Shown: positions 14,543 through 23,133 of the stretch, one piece after another
Position numbering within the stretch: position 1 is the stretch's first letter
How the letters are laid out: the number at the start of each line of letters is the position of its first letter
From: Actinomycetota bacterium
GTDB taxonomy: Bacteria > Actinomycetota > CADDZG01 > WHSQ01
Assembly: GCA_009379915.1 (NCBI GenBank)
Contig: WHSV01000008.1
Coordinates: forward strand, 1 to 64,000
DNA: 64,000 bases
Reading direction: 5' to 3'
Position numbers and translations under genes: made by a program
The notes under the pieces: model-generated
The model's database searches: none
What the model saw: only the letters and a program-made list of their open reading frames with translations
Told to the model about the DNA's origin: nothing

Positions 14543-16000
14543 GTGAAGGAAGCACTCTTTCCCGCGCTGCTCGATCCTCCCGACCAAGTGGCGCTTCGGT
14601 TCGAAAACGATTCGCTTAGCTACGAGCAGCTTCGGAACGGAGCGGCACGGGTCGCCGAGCGCGTCGCCGGAGCCAAGCGGGTTGCCCTGTGGGCCACGCC
14701 CCAGACGCAGACCTGCGTGGGATTGCTGGGCATTCTGGCGGCCGGTGTCGCGGCGGTGCCTTTGAACCCCAAGGCGGGACAATCAGAGCTGCGCCATGTC
14801 GTGAGCGACAGTGCACCCAGTTTAGTCGTCGCCGCCAAGGGAGCCGAGCTTCCGCCTACGCTAGCCGGGCTCGATCGACTGCCCGTGGAACAGGGCGGAG
14901 CCAAAGGGGATCTGCCTGAAGAGCCCGAGGCAGAGTCCCCCGCCTTGGTCGTCTATACGTCCGGGACTACGGGGCCGCCGAAGGGTGTCGTGCTGCCGCG
15001 CCGCGCGGTGCGCTCGAATCTCGATGCCCTGGCGGAGGTATGGAACTGGTCGAGTGACGACGTGCTGGTGCACGGGCTCCCGCTGTTCCATGTGCACGGA
15101 CTCGTACTCGGAGTCCTGGGACCCCTTCGGCTCGGTGGGCGCCTTCACCATGTGGGGCGCTTCTCACCCGAGGCGGTCTGCGGCGCGCTCGCGCAGGGCG
15201 GGACCATGCTCTTCGGTGTGCCGACGATGTACCACCGCCTCGCCAACGCACTAGAAAAGGATGCTTCGCTGGAAGCCTCCGTTCGGGGCGCTCGGCTTCT
15301 CGTGTCGGGATCAGCCCCGCTGGCCTCGCGCGAACATGTCCGCATCGAGCGCGCCACCGGGCACCGGATCGTAGAGCGCTACGGGCTCACCGAAACGCTG
15401 ATGAACTGCTCCGTGCGCGCCTCCGGAGATCGCCGCCCCGGTTACGTGGGGCTTCCTCTGCCGGGCATCGAGCTGAGGCTGGCCGGTGACGACGGTTCAA
15501 CGCTCGACGTCAGTGATGACGAGACGATAGGAGAAGTCGCGGTTCGAGGACCGAACCTGTTTACCGAGTACCTCAATCATCCCGATGAGACTGCTGCCGT
15601 GTTGCGTGATGGCTGGTTCTTTACGGGGGACGTGGCCACGCGTGCGCCCGACGGCTACATCCGAATCGTCGGCCGGAGGGCTACCGACCTAATCAAGACC
15701 GCCGGGTACAAGGTTGGTGCGGGCGAAGTCGAGAACGCCCTCCTGGAGCACTCTGCCGTGGCGGAGGTGGCCGTAATAGGGGAGCCCGACGAGGATCTCG
15801 GCGAGCGTATCGCCGCGTTCGTAGTCCTTCGCGGGGACGCGCGGTGCTCGTCTCAGGAACTGAGCGATCACGTTGCCCGCCTGGTCGCTCCCCACAAGCG
15901 TCCCCGCACGGTCCATTTCGTAGACGGGTTACCGCGCAACGAGATGGGAAAGTTGCTCAAGTCCAAGCTCGTGTCTCCAAGCCCAGAAGATGCCGGCTGA
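14543..16000 (+). CDS. matB: Malonyl-CoA synthetase (acyl-CoA synthetase family)
   Basis: 485 aa. Adenylates malonate (or methylmalonate) and forms the CoA thioester. The AMP-binding core is present: LVVYTSGTTGPPKGVVLPRR at about 135, GLPLFHVHGLVLGVLGPLRL, MLFGVPTMYHRLAN, IVERYGLTETLMNCSVRA, GWFFTGDVATRAPDGYIRIV, and a C-terminal lysine motif LPRNEMGKLLKS. Overall layout and many segments match actinobacterial MatB as I remember it. GTG start; no clear ribosome site, but TATCAT lies 6 nt upstream, so the mRNA may be leaderless. Monocistronic here; no malonate transporter or decarboxylase nearby. Confidence 0.88.
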   Translation: MKEALFPALLDPPDQVALRFENDSLSYEQLRNGAARVAERVAGAKRVALWATPQTQTCVGLLGILAAGVAAVPLNPKAGQSELRHVVSDSAPSLVVAAKGAELPPTLAGLDRLPVEQGGAKGDLPEEPEAESPALVVYTSGTTGPPKGVVLPRRAVRSNLDALAEVWNWSSDDVLVHGLPLFHVHGLVLGVLGPLRLGGRLHHVGRFSPEAVCGALAQGGTMLFGVPTMYHRLANALEKDASLEASVRGARLLVSGSAPLASREHVRIERATGHRIVERYGLTETLMNCSVRASGDRRPGYVGLPLPGIELRLAGDDGSTLDVSDDETIGEVAVRGPNLFTEYLNHPDETAAVLRDGWFFTGDVATRAPDGYIRIVGRRATDLIKTAGYKVGAGEVENALLEHSAVAEVAVIGEPDEDLGERIAAFVVLRGDARCSSQELSDHVARLVAPHKRPRTVHFVDGLPRNEMGKLLKSKLVSPSPEDAG

Positions 16001-16046
16001 CCCGCGTTCGCCATCCGACGGATTCGGTCGGTGTGTTGGCGCATGC

Positions 16047-16961
16047 TTAGCCCGACCAGGTGGCGTCGGGCCAGGGGATCCGGCCACGGTTGTCAGCATG
16101 ATGGAAGGTCGAGTAGATCCCGCGTCCGTCAGCCTTGCCCGCGGTGAAGGCGTACCACTCTGCCGGAGAGCCGGTCTCGCACGTGATATCGACGGCGACG
16201 GCGGCGAAGTTGCGCCCGGGATAGTCGTAGATGTGGACCGAGTTCGGCTCGCCGCCCACCGAAGCGTTGTATCCAGCGGGCCGGTATCCCGAGTTGATGT
16301 GGACCGGGCCGAACTTCTTGCGCAGGGGTTCGCCGATCCGCTCGCACCACTCTTTGATGGCGGGCTCGGCCGCCTTGGGTAGTTCCTGCCCGTTCCGGCA
16401 GTCGAATTCAGCGTAGGCGAAATGGGGGGAGGGGCGGTCCATGCGGTCATGGATCCTTTTTCGGCGCGCCCGCATCCGCTTCAACGCCTCGCGATCCTCG
16501 TCGCGCTCCTTGACCGCCTCGTCCAAGACCCTTTCCGCCTCGGTTTCGCGGTCCCTCAGCCGGTCGAGCCTGTCGAGCAGTCGGTCCCGAGTAGCGAGTC
16601 CCTCCTCCAGCAGCCCTGAGAGGTTGTCGAGGCGCGACCCAAGTCGGGAGATCTGCTCAGCGCCAGCGTCTGCATCGCCTTCGACCGGGCCCTCGGGAAC
16701 TTCCCCGGCGGCCGCCCGAAGGCGCTGAATCTCCTCCTCGAGCTCGGCTACGTGCAGATCCTCGCGAACTTCCTTGACCACGGCGCGTCGTTCTTTCAGC
16801 TCCAACCGAATCTGCTTCAGCTCGTCGCGTAGCTCGTCCACTCGAGCGTCGACTTTGCTTACTATCTTTTGCGCGCGCTCGGTCTTGGCCCGGCCGCGCT
16901 TCATGTTCTTCAGCTTCGCCTCGATTCGCTCGTTCATCTCGGCGACGTTCAATTTCGTCAT
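16047..16961 (-). CDS. Coiled-coil protein with C-terminal M15-type peptidase domain
   Basis: 304 aa from ATG 16959-16961, with GGGGGGAGGAA upstream; a longer frame adds low-complexity sequence. Residues 1-190 are a long, highly charged coiled coil (MKRGRAKTERAQKIVSKVDA, VDELRDELKQIRLELKERRA, and a second block around EGLATRDRLLDRLDRL). Residues 195-304 are a Peptidase_M15_3-like domain: HINSGYRPAGYN, then the ligand set SVHIYDY, AVDIT and TFHHADN. Such domains hydrolyse peptidoglycan peptides and are common in phage lysins. No signal peptide is visible, unusual for a wall enzyme, so export may be holin-like or occur upon lysis. Monocistronic. Confidence 0.8.
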   Translation of the reverse strand: MTKLNVAEMNERIEAKLKNMKRGRAKTERAQKIVSKVDARVDELRDELKQIRLELKERRAVVKEVREDLHVAELEEEIQRLRAAAGEVPEGPVEGDADAGAEQISRLGSRLDNLSGLLEEGLATRDRLLDRLDRLRDRETEAERVLDEAVKERDEDREALKRMRARRKRIHDRMDRPSPHFAYAEFDCRNGQELPKAAEPAIKEWCERIGEPLRKKFGPVHINSGYRPAGYNASVGGEPNSVHIYDYPGRNFAAVAVDITCETGSPAEWYAFTAGKADGRGIYSTFHHADNRGRIPWPDATWSG

Positions 16962-17706
16962 AGGTTCCTCCCCCCGATCGGATTGACGCCCGCTCGCGAC
17001 GCGCCCGGTTCTGTCTCGACGCGGGGCTCGACGCAACCCCGTTCCCTGATCGAGGGCGGACCGGCTACCGCCTTGGGCAAAAGATGCTCCTCTCCAAGCG
17101 ATATCGCACATTCACGATATCGCCCTCTGGTTGCACGGCATAGTGATGTTCCCGTGTCTCTCTTGTCGGTGCACCGCGAAGGCGTCACGAACTGATGCGC
17201 CGTCGAGACGAGTTTTTTGGCAGTAATCGTTCCAGTTGTCGCGTTTTGGTAGGTCCCTTAAGCATCTGACCCAGCTCTTCGACACTTCGATACCGAAGGC
17301 ATCGCGCTCGTGTTTCTGGATCTCGGCATGGACGCCAGGACAAGCCAGTGTCGGCTCCTGCGCAACATCATGGCAGCGTTGCCGAAACGAAATTAGATGC
17401 GCAAGATTGGTCGGCTGCTCGACACCCCGGCCTATGCACCACTGCTGCACCTTGATGGGGAGTCGTGGCCGGCAAGTGGGAGCCACATCTGCCGCCGTCG
17501 CCCCGTTCGCTCGGTTCGCCCCGAGGGCACATCCACGGAGCAATCGCGCGATGATTTCTTAGTCGCGCGACAGTCATAGAGACGGGGACTTGGGAGGTGC
17601 TCATCGTCGAGCGAGGGCCGGGAGCGACGGTGGTAAGGAGAGTGCACGGTGAGAGTGGGCTGAAAGTGGGCTACGAGAGCCCCCTGTCACCGGGAAAGGA
17701 ACGCGA
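16962..17706. other. 745-bp gap without a supported gene; paired CGATATCG palindromes
   Basis: Frames here lack ribosome sites and familiar sequence. The 8-bp palindrome CGATATCG occurs twice, at 17099-17106 and 17115-17122, centres 16 bp apart, upstream of the M15 gene; it may be an operator pair. A minus frame at about 17112-17350 encodes some protein-like stretches (FGIEVSKSWVRCLRDLPKRD) and might be a remnant, but no family is recognisable. Confidence 0.45.
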
Positions 17707-18822
17707 ATGAGCAGTGTGAGGGTCCTCGTTGGGACTCGCAAGGGCGCCTTCGTCCTAGAGTCGGACGCCACGCGGTCGGGCTGGGACGTCCGCGGCCCCC
17801 ACTTCGGGGGCTGGGAGATATATCACGTGGCCGGCTCTCCGGCCGATCCCGACCGCCTCTATGCGGCCCAGTCAACGGGCTGGTTCGGCCAGATCATCCA
17901 GCGTTCGGACGACGGCGGCAAGACGTGGGAGCCCGTGGGCAACGAGTTCGCCTACGCCACCGATGCCGGTAGCCATAAGTGGTACGACGGCACACCGCAT
18001 CCCTGGGAGTTCGCGCGCGTGTGGCATCTCGAGCCCAGCCCGACCGATCCTGACACGGTCTATGCAGGCGTCGAGGATGCGGCACTGTTCCGCTCCTTGG
18101 ACGGCGGACATGTGTGGGAGGAGTTTCCCGGACTGCGCACCCACGAATCGGGTTCCGGCTGGCAGCCGGGGGCAGGGGGGCTGTGCCTGCACTCGATCGT
18201 GCTTCACCCCACCGATCCCGAGCGCATGCTGGTGGCGATCTCCGCGGCCGGCGTCTTTCGCACCGACGACGCGGGCAAGACGTGGCAGCCCTCAAACCGG
18301 GGGCTGCGTTCGGAGGGGCTCCCCGACGAGGATGCGGAAGTGGGCCACTGCGTTCACCGCATCGCCATGCATCCGGCTCGTCCCAACGTGCTGTTCATGC
18401 AGAAGCACTGGGACGTGATGCGCAGCGACAACGGCGGCGAAGCCTGGCAGGAGATCAGCGGGAACCTGCCGTCGGACTTCGGATTCCCGGTCGCCATCCA
18501 CGCTCACGAGCCGGACACCGTTTACGTCGTTCCGATCAAGAGCGACTCGGAGCACTATCCGCCCGATGGGAGGCTGCGTGTCTATCGCAGCCGTACAGGC
18601 GGCAACGAGTGGGAGCCACTCACTCGCGGTCTGCCGCAGAAGGACTGCTACGTCAACGTGTTGCGCGACGCGATGGCAGTCGACTCAGTGGACCCGTGCG
18701 GCGTGTACTTCGGAACGACCGGAGGTCAGGTGTACGCGTCGACCGACTCAGGTGACTCGTGGACTACGATCGTGCGAGATCTTCCAGCGGTGCTGTCCGT
18801 CGAGGTCCAGACGTTGTCATGA
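17707..18822 (+). CDS. BNR/YVTN-type beta-propeller (sialidase-fold) protein
   Basis: 371 aa, ATG with AAAGGAA upstream. The sequence is built from repeated Asp-box blades: [56 protein letters not shown], each preceded by a [12 protein letters not shown]-like strand. There is no signal peptide and no sialidase FRIP motif, so an intracellular non-hydrolytic propeller is more likely than a true sialidase. It overlaps the MoaD-like gene by 4 nt (ATGA). The fixed pairing suggests the propeller works with, or is modified by, the ubiquitin-like partner. Confidence 0.85.
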   Translation: MSSVRVLVGTRKGAFVLESDATRSGWDVRGPHFGGWEIYHVAGSPADPDRLYAAQSTGWFGQIIQRSDDGGKTWEPVGNEFAYATDAGSHKWYDGTPHPWEFARVWHLEPSPTDPDTVYAGVEDAALFRSLDGGHVWEEFPGLRTHESGSGWQPGAGGLCLHSIVLHPTDPERMLVAISAAGVFRTDDAGKTWQPSNRGLRSEGLPDEDAEVGHCVHRIAMHPARPNVLFMQKHWDVMRSDNGGEAWQEISGNLPSDFGFPVAIHAHEPDTVYVVPIKSDSEHYPPDGRLRVYRSRTGGNEWEPLTRGLPQKDCYVNVLRDAMAVDSVDPCGVYFGTTGGQVYASTDSGDSWTTIVRDLPAVLSVEVQTLS

Positions 18823-19115
18823 TTCGCGTCGTGCTTCCGTACCACTTGCGGACGCTCGCCGGCGTCGACGGTGAGGTCGTACTCGACGTCGAAGGGGGAG
18901 TCACGCAGCGTGCAGTGATCGACGCTCTCGAGGCGCGCTATCCCACACTGCGGGGAACCATTCGCGATCACGCTACCCATCAGCGCCGACCGTTCCTGAG
19001 GTTCCACGCCTGTGAGCAGGACCTGTCTCATGAATCGCCGGACGCTCCTCTGCCCGATGAGGTTGCCGCCGGAAAAGAGCCCTTCCAGGTCGTGGGCGCG
19101 ATAGCTGGTGGCTAG
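18819..19115 (+). CDS. MoaD/ThiS-family sulfur-carrier-like protein
   Basis: 98 aa. Beta-grasp sequence ([40 protein letters not shown]) ending in the diagnostic C-terminal Gly-Gly (VVGAIAGG). In this fold the terminal glycine is adenylated and thiocarboxylated to carry sulfur. Start overlaps the propeller gene. It is not next to moaC/moeA (58 kb) or any ThiF/MoeB activating enzyme here, and it contains an unusual H-rich middle ([20 protein letters not shown]), so a pathway-specific role is likelier than general molybdopterin synthesis. Confidence 0.82.
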   Translation: MIRVVLPYHLRTLAGVDGEVVLDVEGGVTQRAVIDALEARYPTLRGTIRDHATHQRRPFLRFHACEQDLSHESPDAPLPDEVAAGKEPFQVVGAIAGG

Positions 19116-19287
19116 GGACCGATAAAGGGATTCGTAGCGTTGATTTGAGCGGTGATCAGAAGGGGAGCCTCCGAGGAATGAGGGGGTTTGATGAGTCTCT
19201 GCTTCGAAAGTCACGGGAATGGTTTCCGCCATCTAGAGGTCACGCTCGACAATCTGCTTGCGTAACGTGGGAAATGGGAGGATCGAC

Positions 19288-20220
19288 ATGAAGGTGGCGG
19301 TTTTCGGCACCGGTGGAGTTGGGGGCTACTTCGGCGGGCGGCTGGCACTTGCCGGCGCTGACGTGCACCTAACCGCTCGGGGTGCACACTTGGAAGCGCT
19401 GAGGACGAGCGGGTTGAGGGTAACGAGCCCCAAGGGCGACTTCCAAATTGATCTGCCGGCGACCGATGATCCTTCGCAGGTTGGTCCGTGCGACTACGTG
19501 ATCTTCTCCGTGAAGTCATTCGACACAGACGATGCCGCGGCGCGCCTCCCCGCCTTGATGGGAGACGACACCGCGATCATCTCGTTTCAGAACGGAGTCG
19601 ACAATGAAGAGAAGATTGCTCGCGTGGTCGGACGTGAGCACGTCATGGGCGGGGCGGCGTACATTTTTTCTAGCATTGTTGAGCCGGGGGTCATTGCTCA
19701 CACCGGCGGACCGGCGCGCATTGTGTTTGGAGAAATGGATGGGTCGCGCAGCCAACGCGCGGAGCGCTTCTTGGACACGTGCCGAAAGACGAGCATCGAT
19801 GCCGAACTCACCGACGAAATACATCGAGTGCTGTGGGACAAGTTTGCCTTCATTTGTGCACAAGCGGGGTTGACTGCCGCCGTCCGCCTTCCGATCGGCG
19901 ATGTGAGAACGGTCGACGAGAGTTGGAAAGCGTTTAGAGGAGTTGTCGAGGAGGTCTGCGCGGTCGCCGCAGCCGAGGGCATCGATCTTCCGACTGATAC
20001 CGTGAATCGGCACGCGAGTTTTGCCGAACAACTCGAGTCCAACGGATACTCTTCTTTGTACGACGACCTTGTAAGTGGCCGGCGTATGGAGCTGGAGGCG
20101 CTGCACGGCACGGTTGTACGGCAGGCACACCGCCACGAAATTTCGGTTCCCGTCTCAGAGACGATCTACGCGATTCTCAGGCCCTGGGCAGTTCGAAACG
20201 AGGTCGCGGCCGGCTCGTGA
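19288..20220 (+). CDS. panE: Ketopantoate reductase family (2-dehydropantoate 2-reductase)
   Basis: 310 aa from ATG 19288 with GGGAGG upstream. The N-terminal Rossmann motif GTGGVGGYFGGRLA and VIFSVKSFDTDDAAARL are typical, as are IISFQNGVDNEEKIARVVGR and the C-terminal SSLYDDLVSGRRMELEALHG, which carries the catalytic-region Ser/Asp/Glu. The family reduces ketopantoate to pantoate with NADPH for CoA synthesis, but many paralogues act on other 2-oxo acids. The 4-nt overlap with a metabolite exporter rather than other pan genes leaves room for a different substrate, so the gene symbol is tentative. Confidence 0.82.
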   Translation: MKVAVFGTGGVGGYFGGRLALAGADVHLTARGAHLEALRTSGLRVTSPKGDFQIDLPATDDPSQVGPCDYVIFSVKSFDTDDAAARLPALMGDDTAIISFQNGVDNEEKIARVVGREHVMGGAAYIFSSIVEPGVIAHTGGPARIVFGEMDGSRSQRAERFLDTCRKTSIDAELTDEIHRVLWDKFAFICAQAGLTAAVRLPIGDVRTVDESWKAFRGVVEEVCAVAAAEGIDLPTDTVNRHASFAEQLESNGYSSLYDDLVSGRRMELEALHGTVVRQAHRHEISVPVSETIYAILRPWAVRNEVAAGS

Positions 20221-21146
20221 CCAGCCGACTCCTGGGGCGTGAGGACCTCGCGGCCAATGCCAGCGCGTTCACCGCAGCCGTCTTGTTAGGAGCCTCGGTC
20301 GTGGCGGTGCGAGTTGCGGTTCGTGATATCCCACCAACAACCTTGGCGGTTTTCCGTTTCGGGCAGGGAGCGCTGGTTCTGCTCGGTGCAACTGCGGTAA
20401 TCAAACCAGCGCTACTACGCGTGGATTTCAGAAGCCTTCGCTTTGCTGCACTCCTCGGCGCGATCTTCTTCTCATTGTTTCCTCTCAGCTTCAACTTCGG
20501 ACTGCAGTTCACCCAGGCCACACGGGGCGCGCTGATGCTCGCGACGATGCCGATATGGAGCATGCTGCTGGCGCGGTGGTCCATCGGAGAACGGCTTGGG
20601 ACCCGGCAAATGGTGGGAGTCGGCTTGACATTGTGCGGCGTCCTGATCGTAGTGAGCGAGCGAGGCCTCAACTTGGAGACCGATGGCCGAGCGTTGTTGG
20701 GAGACGCGCTCGTCCTGCTTGGTGCGTTTTTCGCTGCGCTGTACGGCGTTCTGGCAAAGCGCGCCCTAAATCGCCAACACCCACTCACGCTGGTTTCTTA
20801 CGCAATGTTGATTGGGACACTCTTTCTCCTTCCCATCGCACTATGGGAGGGTCTGGTCGAAGAGTCCGGGCGACTCGATTCTTCGCTTGCACTGATCGTT
20901 CTGTTCCTCGGCATTCCGGGGGGCGCAATCGCGTTCGGCATGTGGACTGCGGCACTGGCGCGGTTATCGCCGACACAAGTGGCCGTCTACGTCAACCTGA
21001 ATCCCATCGTCGCGGCGATGCTAGGGGTGCTGTTGCTCTCGGAGCGGGCCACGCCGGTCTTTCTGCTGAGCTTTGCCGCTGTGATCGCGGGAGTCCTGTT
21101 GGTGAACTGGCCTGCGCGCGAACGTACCATTGTCGGCGCAATGTAA
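20217..21146 (+). CDS. EamA/DMT-family transporter
   Basis: 309 aa, GTG start overlapping panE (GTGA). Ten hydrophobic helices in two EamA repeats can be followed: FTAAVLLGASVVAVRVAVRD to VGVGLTLCGVLIVVSERGL, then ALLGDALVLLGAFFAALYGV to LSFAAVIAGVLLVNWPA. The second repeat has the usual YVNLNPIVAAMLGVLLLSE motif. Members move amino acids and other metabolites across the inner membrane. Coupling to a 2-oxo-acid reductase suggests export of a related metabolite. Confidence 0.9.
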   Translation: MTSRLLGREDLAANASAFTAAVLLGASVVAVRVAVRDIPPTTLAVFRFGQGALVLLGATAVIKPALLRVDFRSLRFAALLGAIFFSLFPLSFNFGLQFTQATRGALMLATMPIWSMLLARWSIGERLGTRQMVGVGLTLCGVLIVVSERGLNLETDGRALLGDALVLLGAFFAALYGVLAKRALNRQHPLTLVSYAMLIGTLFLLPIALWEGLVEESGRLDSSLALIVLFLGIPGGAIAFGMWTAALARLSPTQVAVYVNLNPIVAAMLGVLLLSERATPVFLLSFAAVIAGVLLVNWPARERTIVGAM

Positions 21147-21244
21147 GGCTATCTAGAGAGCGGCCCAGGCGACTTAGGTTGCAACGGTAGCGTGGGCCCC
21201 CGTGCGAAGGTCGATCTTCACCACAGCAAGCTCGCCACCGTCAG

Positions 21245-21288
21245 TTGCAACTGCTCGGCTCGTGGGGTACGGTACCCCCCCAGGGTAT
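21245..21288 (+). promoter_or_regulatory. Promoter with overlapping CsoR-like dyads
   Basis: A -35-like TTGCAA (21245-21250) is 17 bp from a -10-like TACGGT (21268-21273). Two dyads overlap the -10 and the start region: GGGGTAC-G-GTACCCC (21264-21278) and TACCC-N5-GGGTA (21273-21287). The second has the G-tract/TA arrangement of CsoR/RcnR/FrmR-family operators. A repressor here would block the small membrane-protein gene at 21316; no such regulator gene is in the window. Confidence 0.55.
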
Positions 21289-21315
21289 ATAGGAGACCGG
21301 AAGGAGAGCCGTCGC

Positions 21316-21771
21316 ATGAGGACAACGACCGAAATCCAGCGGCCGGTGGCGCAGACCGGCAGGCCCAACGCCATCCACGGCGGCACGAGGCACGGCAGAT
21401 GGAATTTCCTCCGCCACTACCTAGAGATGGTCGTCGCGATGTTCGTCGGGATGGCAGTCCTCGGCGCAGCCGTGCGAGGCATCCTGGCGCTCGCAGGATT
21501 GGAGTACCCCGCGCAATACGCGGAGTTGATCTCTCTGGAGATGGCACTCACCATGTCGATCGGGATGGTCGTCTGGATGCGCCACCGCGGTCACAGTTGG
21601 GTGAGCACCCTCGAGATGGCCGGCGCGATGTTCGTCCCCGCCATCGTCCTGTTCCCGCTGCTGTGGCTGGGCCTCCTCTCGGGTGAGTCCCTGCTCGTCG
21701 TCGAGCACATGGCGATGCTGCCGCTCATGTATCTCGTCATGCTCCGCCGCCGCAGTGAGTACGGAGGCTGA
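21316..21771 (+). CDS. Small integral membrane protein (often mislabelled FliP in databases)
   Basis: 151 aa, ATG with GGAAGGAG upstream. After a polar N-terminus come three to four helices: HYLEMVVAMFVGMAVLGAAV, LEMALTMSIGMVVWM, LEMAGAMFVPAIVLFPLLWL, and VVEHMAMLPLMYLVMLRRR. Methionine is strikingly frequent in the membrane segments and 'LEM..AM/GM' recurs three times. There is no flagellar gene nearby; I recall this family being annotated as flagellar protein FliP in actinobacteria, probably in error. The Met-rich helices and the CsoR-like dyad upstream suggest copper or another soft metal. Confidence 0.78.
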   Translation: MRTTTEIQRPVAQTGRPNAIHGGTRHGRWNFLRHYLEMVVAMFVGMAVLGAAVRGILALAGLEYPAQYAELISLEMALTMSIGMVVWMRHRGHSWVSTLEMAGAMFVPAIVLFPLLWLGLLSGESLLVVEHMAMLPLMYLVMLRRRSEYGG

Positions 21772-21933
21772 ACCGGACACACCGCAGTGGCCGTTCAAGG
21801 TCGTTTCGGGTTGGATTCTCCCGCGAGGATCTGTCGGCGAGTTCAGTAGCCCGGGTGTTGCCGAGCCGAGCGTCGCGGCGCGATCCCACACCACTCAGTT
21901 GCCCTCCCTCTCCAAATTCGGGAAGGTGACTTG

Positions 21934-22884
21934 ATGAGCGGCAAGGAAATGCGGGACGGAGTGACGCTGACCAACCTCGACGAAGCGCTGTTCCAAGGGG
22001 CCGACGCCAACAAGCGGGATTTGGTGGATTATCTGGACGCCGTCGCCGACCGCATCATTCGGGAGCTGGCCGACCGGCCCCTGTCGGTGATCCGCGTGAT
22101 CCGCGGCCGGGCGCCGTTCATGCAAAAGAATGTTCCCAAGTACACCCCGTCGTGGGTACGGACCGTGCAGCTGTGGGCGGAGACCTCGAAGCGTGAGGTG
22201 TCCTACGCGTTGTGCAACGACCGTCGCACGCTGCTGTGGTTCGCCAACCAACGTGCGGTCGAGTATCACCCCACCCTGATTCGCGCCGACCGCTGGGACC
22301 GCCCCACCCACCTGGTACTCGATCTCGACCCGCCGGTCGCGCACGCATTCCCCCTGGCCGTCCGCGCCGGCGAACTGGTCCGCCAGGTCCTGACCGATGC
22401 CGGGTTGGTGGGGGCAGTCAAGACCAGTGGGGCAAAGGGTCTGCACGTGTTCGTTCCGATCGAGACCCAGGCGACAATCGAGGACGTGGCCACGGCAACC
22501 CGGGCGATCGCGGCACGTGCCGAGCGCCTCGACCCAGCCCTTGCAACTACGGAGTACGTCCGAGAACGACGTGGAGGAAAGGTGTTTCTCGATTCGACAC
22601 GAGCCGGCGGGGCGACGGTCGTGGCCACGTATAGTCCGCGCGTCCGGCCGGGTGTGCCGGTGTCGTTTCCGGTGGCTTGGGATGAGCTCGATCGTGTTAC
22701 GCCGGGGGACTTCACCGTGCATACGGCAGCGAGATTGATCGCCGACCGTGATCCGTGGGCCGATCTAATGCCTCCACCCCAGCACTTGGGATCCGACCTC
22801 ATCGAAGAGGGCCGCGCCATCCCGGTCGCCCGGGTGCAGGCGATGCACGAAGGCAAACGGCGCGCTCGCGCTCGCCGCCGTTAA
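21934..22884 (+). CDS. LigD-type primase-polymerase domain protein (stand-alone PolDom)
   Basis: 316 aa. In-frame start choice ATG 21934 with GGGAAGGTGA upstream. Motifs of the LigD polymerase domain follow in order: LTNLDEALF, FMQKNVPKYTPSWVRTV, LVLDLDPP with the two catalytic aspartates, VKTSGAKGLHVFVPI, VRERRGGKVFLDSTRAGGA with the third acidic ligand, and YSPRVRPGVPVSFPVAWDEL. The enzyme fills or extends ends during non-homologous end joining. No Ku, ligase or nuclease gene is adjacent, so it is the separate polymerase type known from mycobacteria, and its partners lie elsewhere. Confidence 0.9.
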   Translation: MSGKEMRDGVTLTNLDEALFQGADANKRDLVDYLDAVADRIIRELADRPLSVIRVIRGRAPFMQKNVPKYTPSWVRTVQLWAETSKREVSYALCNDRRTLLWFANQRAVEYHPTLIRADRWDRPTHLVLDLDPPVAHAFPLAVRAGELVRQVLTDAGLVGAVKTSGAKGLHVFVPIETQATIEDVATATRAIAARAERLDPALATTEYVRERRGGKVFLDSTRAGGATVVATYSPRVRPGVPVSFPVAWDELDRVTPGDFTVHTAARLIADRDPWADLMPPPQHLGSDLIEEGRAIPVARVQAMHEGKRRARARRR

Positions 22885-23009
22885 CTGCTACAGCGGACAG
22901 CTGAGGGTGAACCAGGGCCAAGGCTTCCCGAGCGGGTGGCGCCCGATCGAAGGTGCGAGCGATGCGGTTAGATGAAGTCCCTCGCTCGTCGCCGCGTGGT
23001 CAGCGGCCT

Positions 23010-23038
23010 TCTCCACCGAGGAAAATATTGTATATAAT
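23010..23038 (+). promoter_or_regulatory. Candidate promoter with perfect -10 TATAAT
   Basis: TATAAT at 23033-23038 sits in an AT-rich island (AAAATATTGTATATAATG) that stands out in GC-rich surroundings. The -35 at 17-bp spacing (TCTCCA) is poor. It would give an mRNA with roughly 75-nt leader for the quinone oxidoreductase gene; a CTGGTC/GACCAG dyad lies in that leader. Confidence 0.5.
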
Positions 23039-23133
23039 GCCTGCCCTGGTCGAGACCAGGTTGGATCTGCCGAGAACGCCCCTCTTGTTCGGGGCTTGCA
23101 TCCAGGGAGTGAGGACAGACGAAACGAGTCCGT

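Noticed and set aside
17112-17543. 143-aa minus-strand frame upstream of the M15 gene
   Set aside because: Some protein-like stretches but no ribosome site, no recognised family, and cysteine/histidine-rich noise; left as gene-free gap with a note.
21316-21771. Flagellar export protein FliP
   Set aside because: Too short, lacks FliP signatures, no flagellar genes nearby; the label would be an inherited database error.
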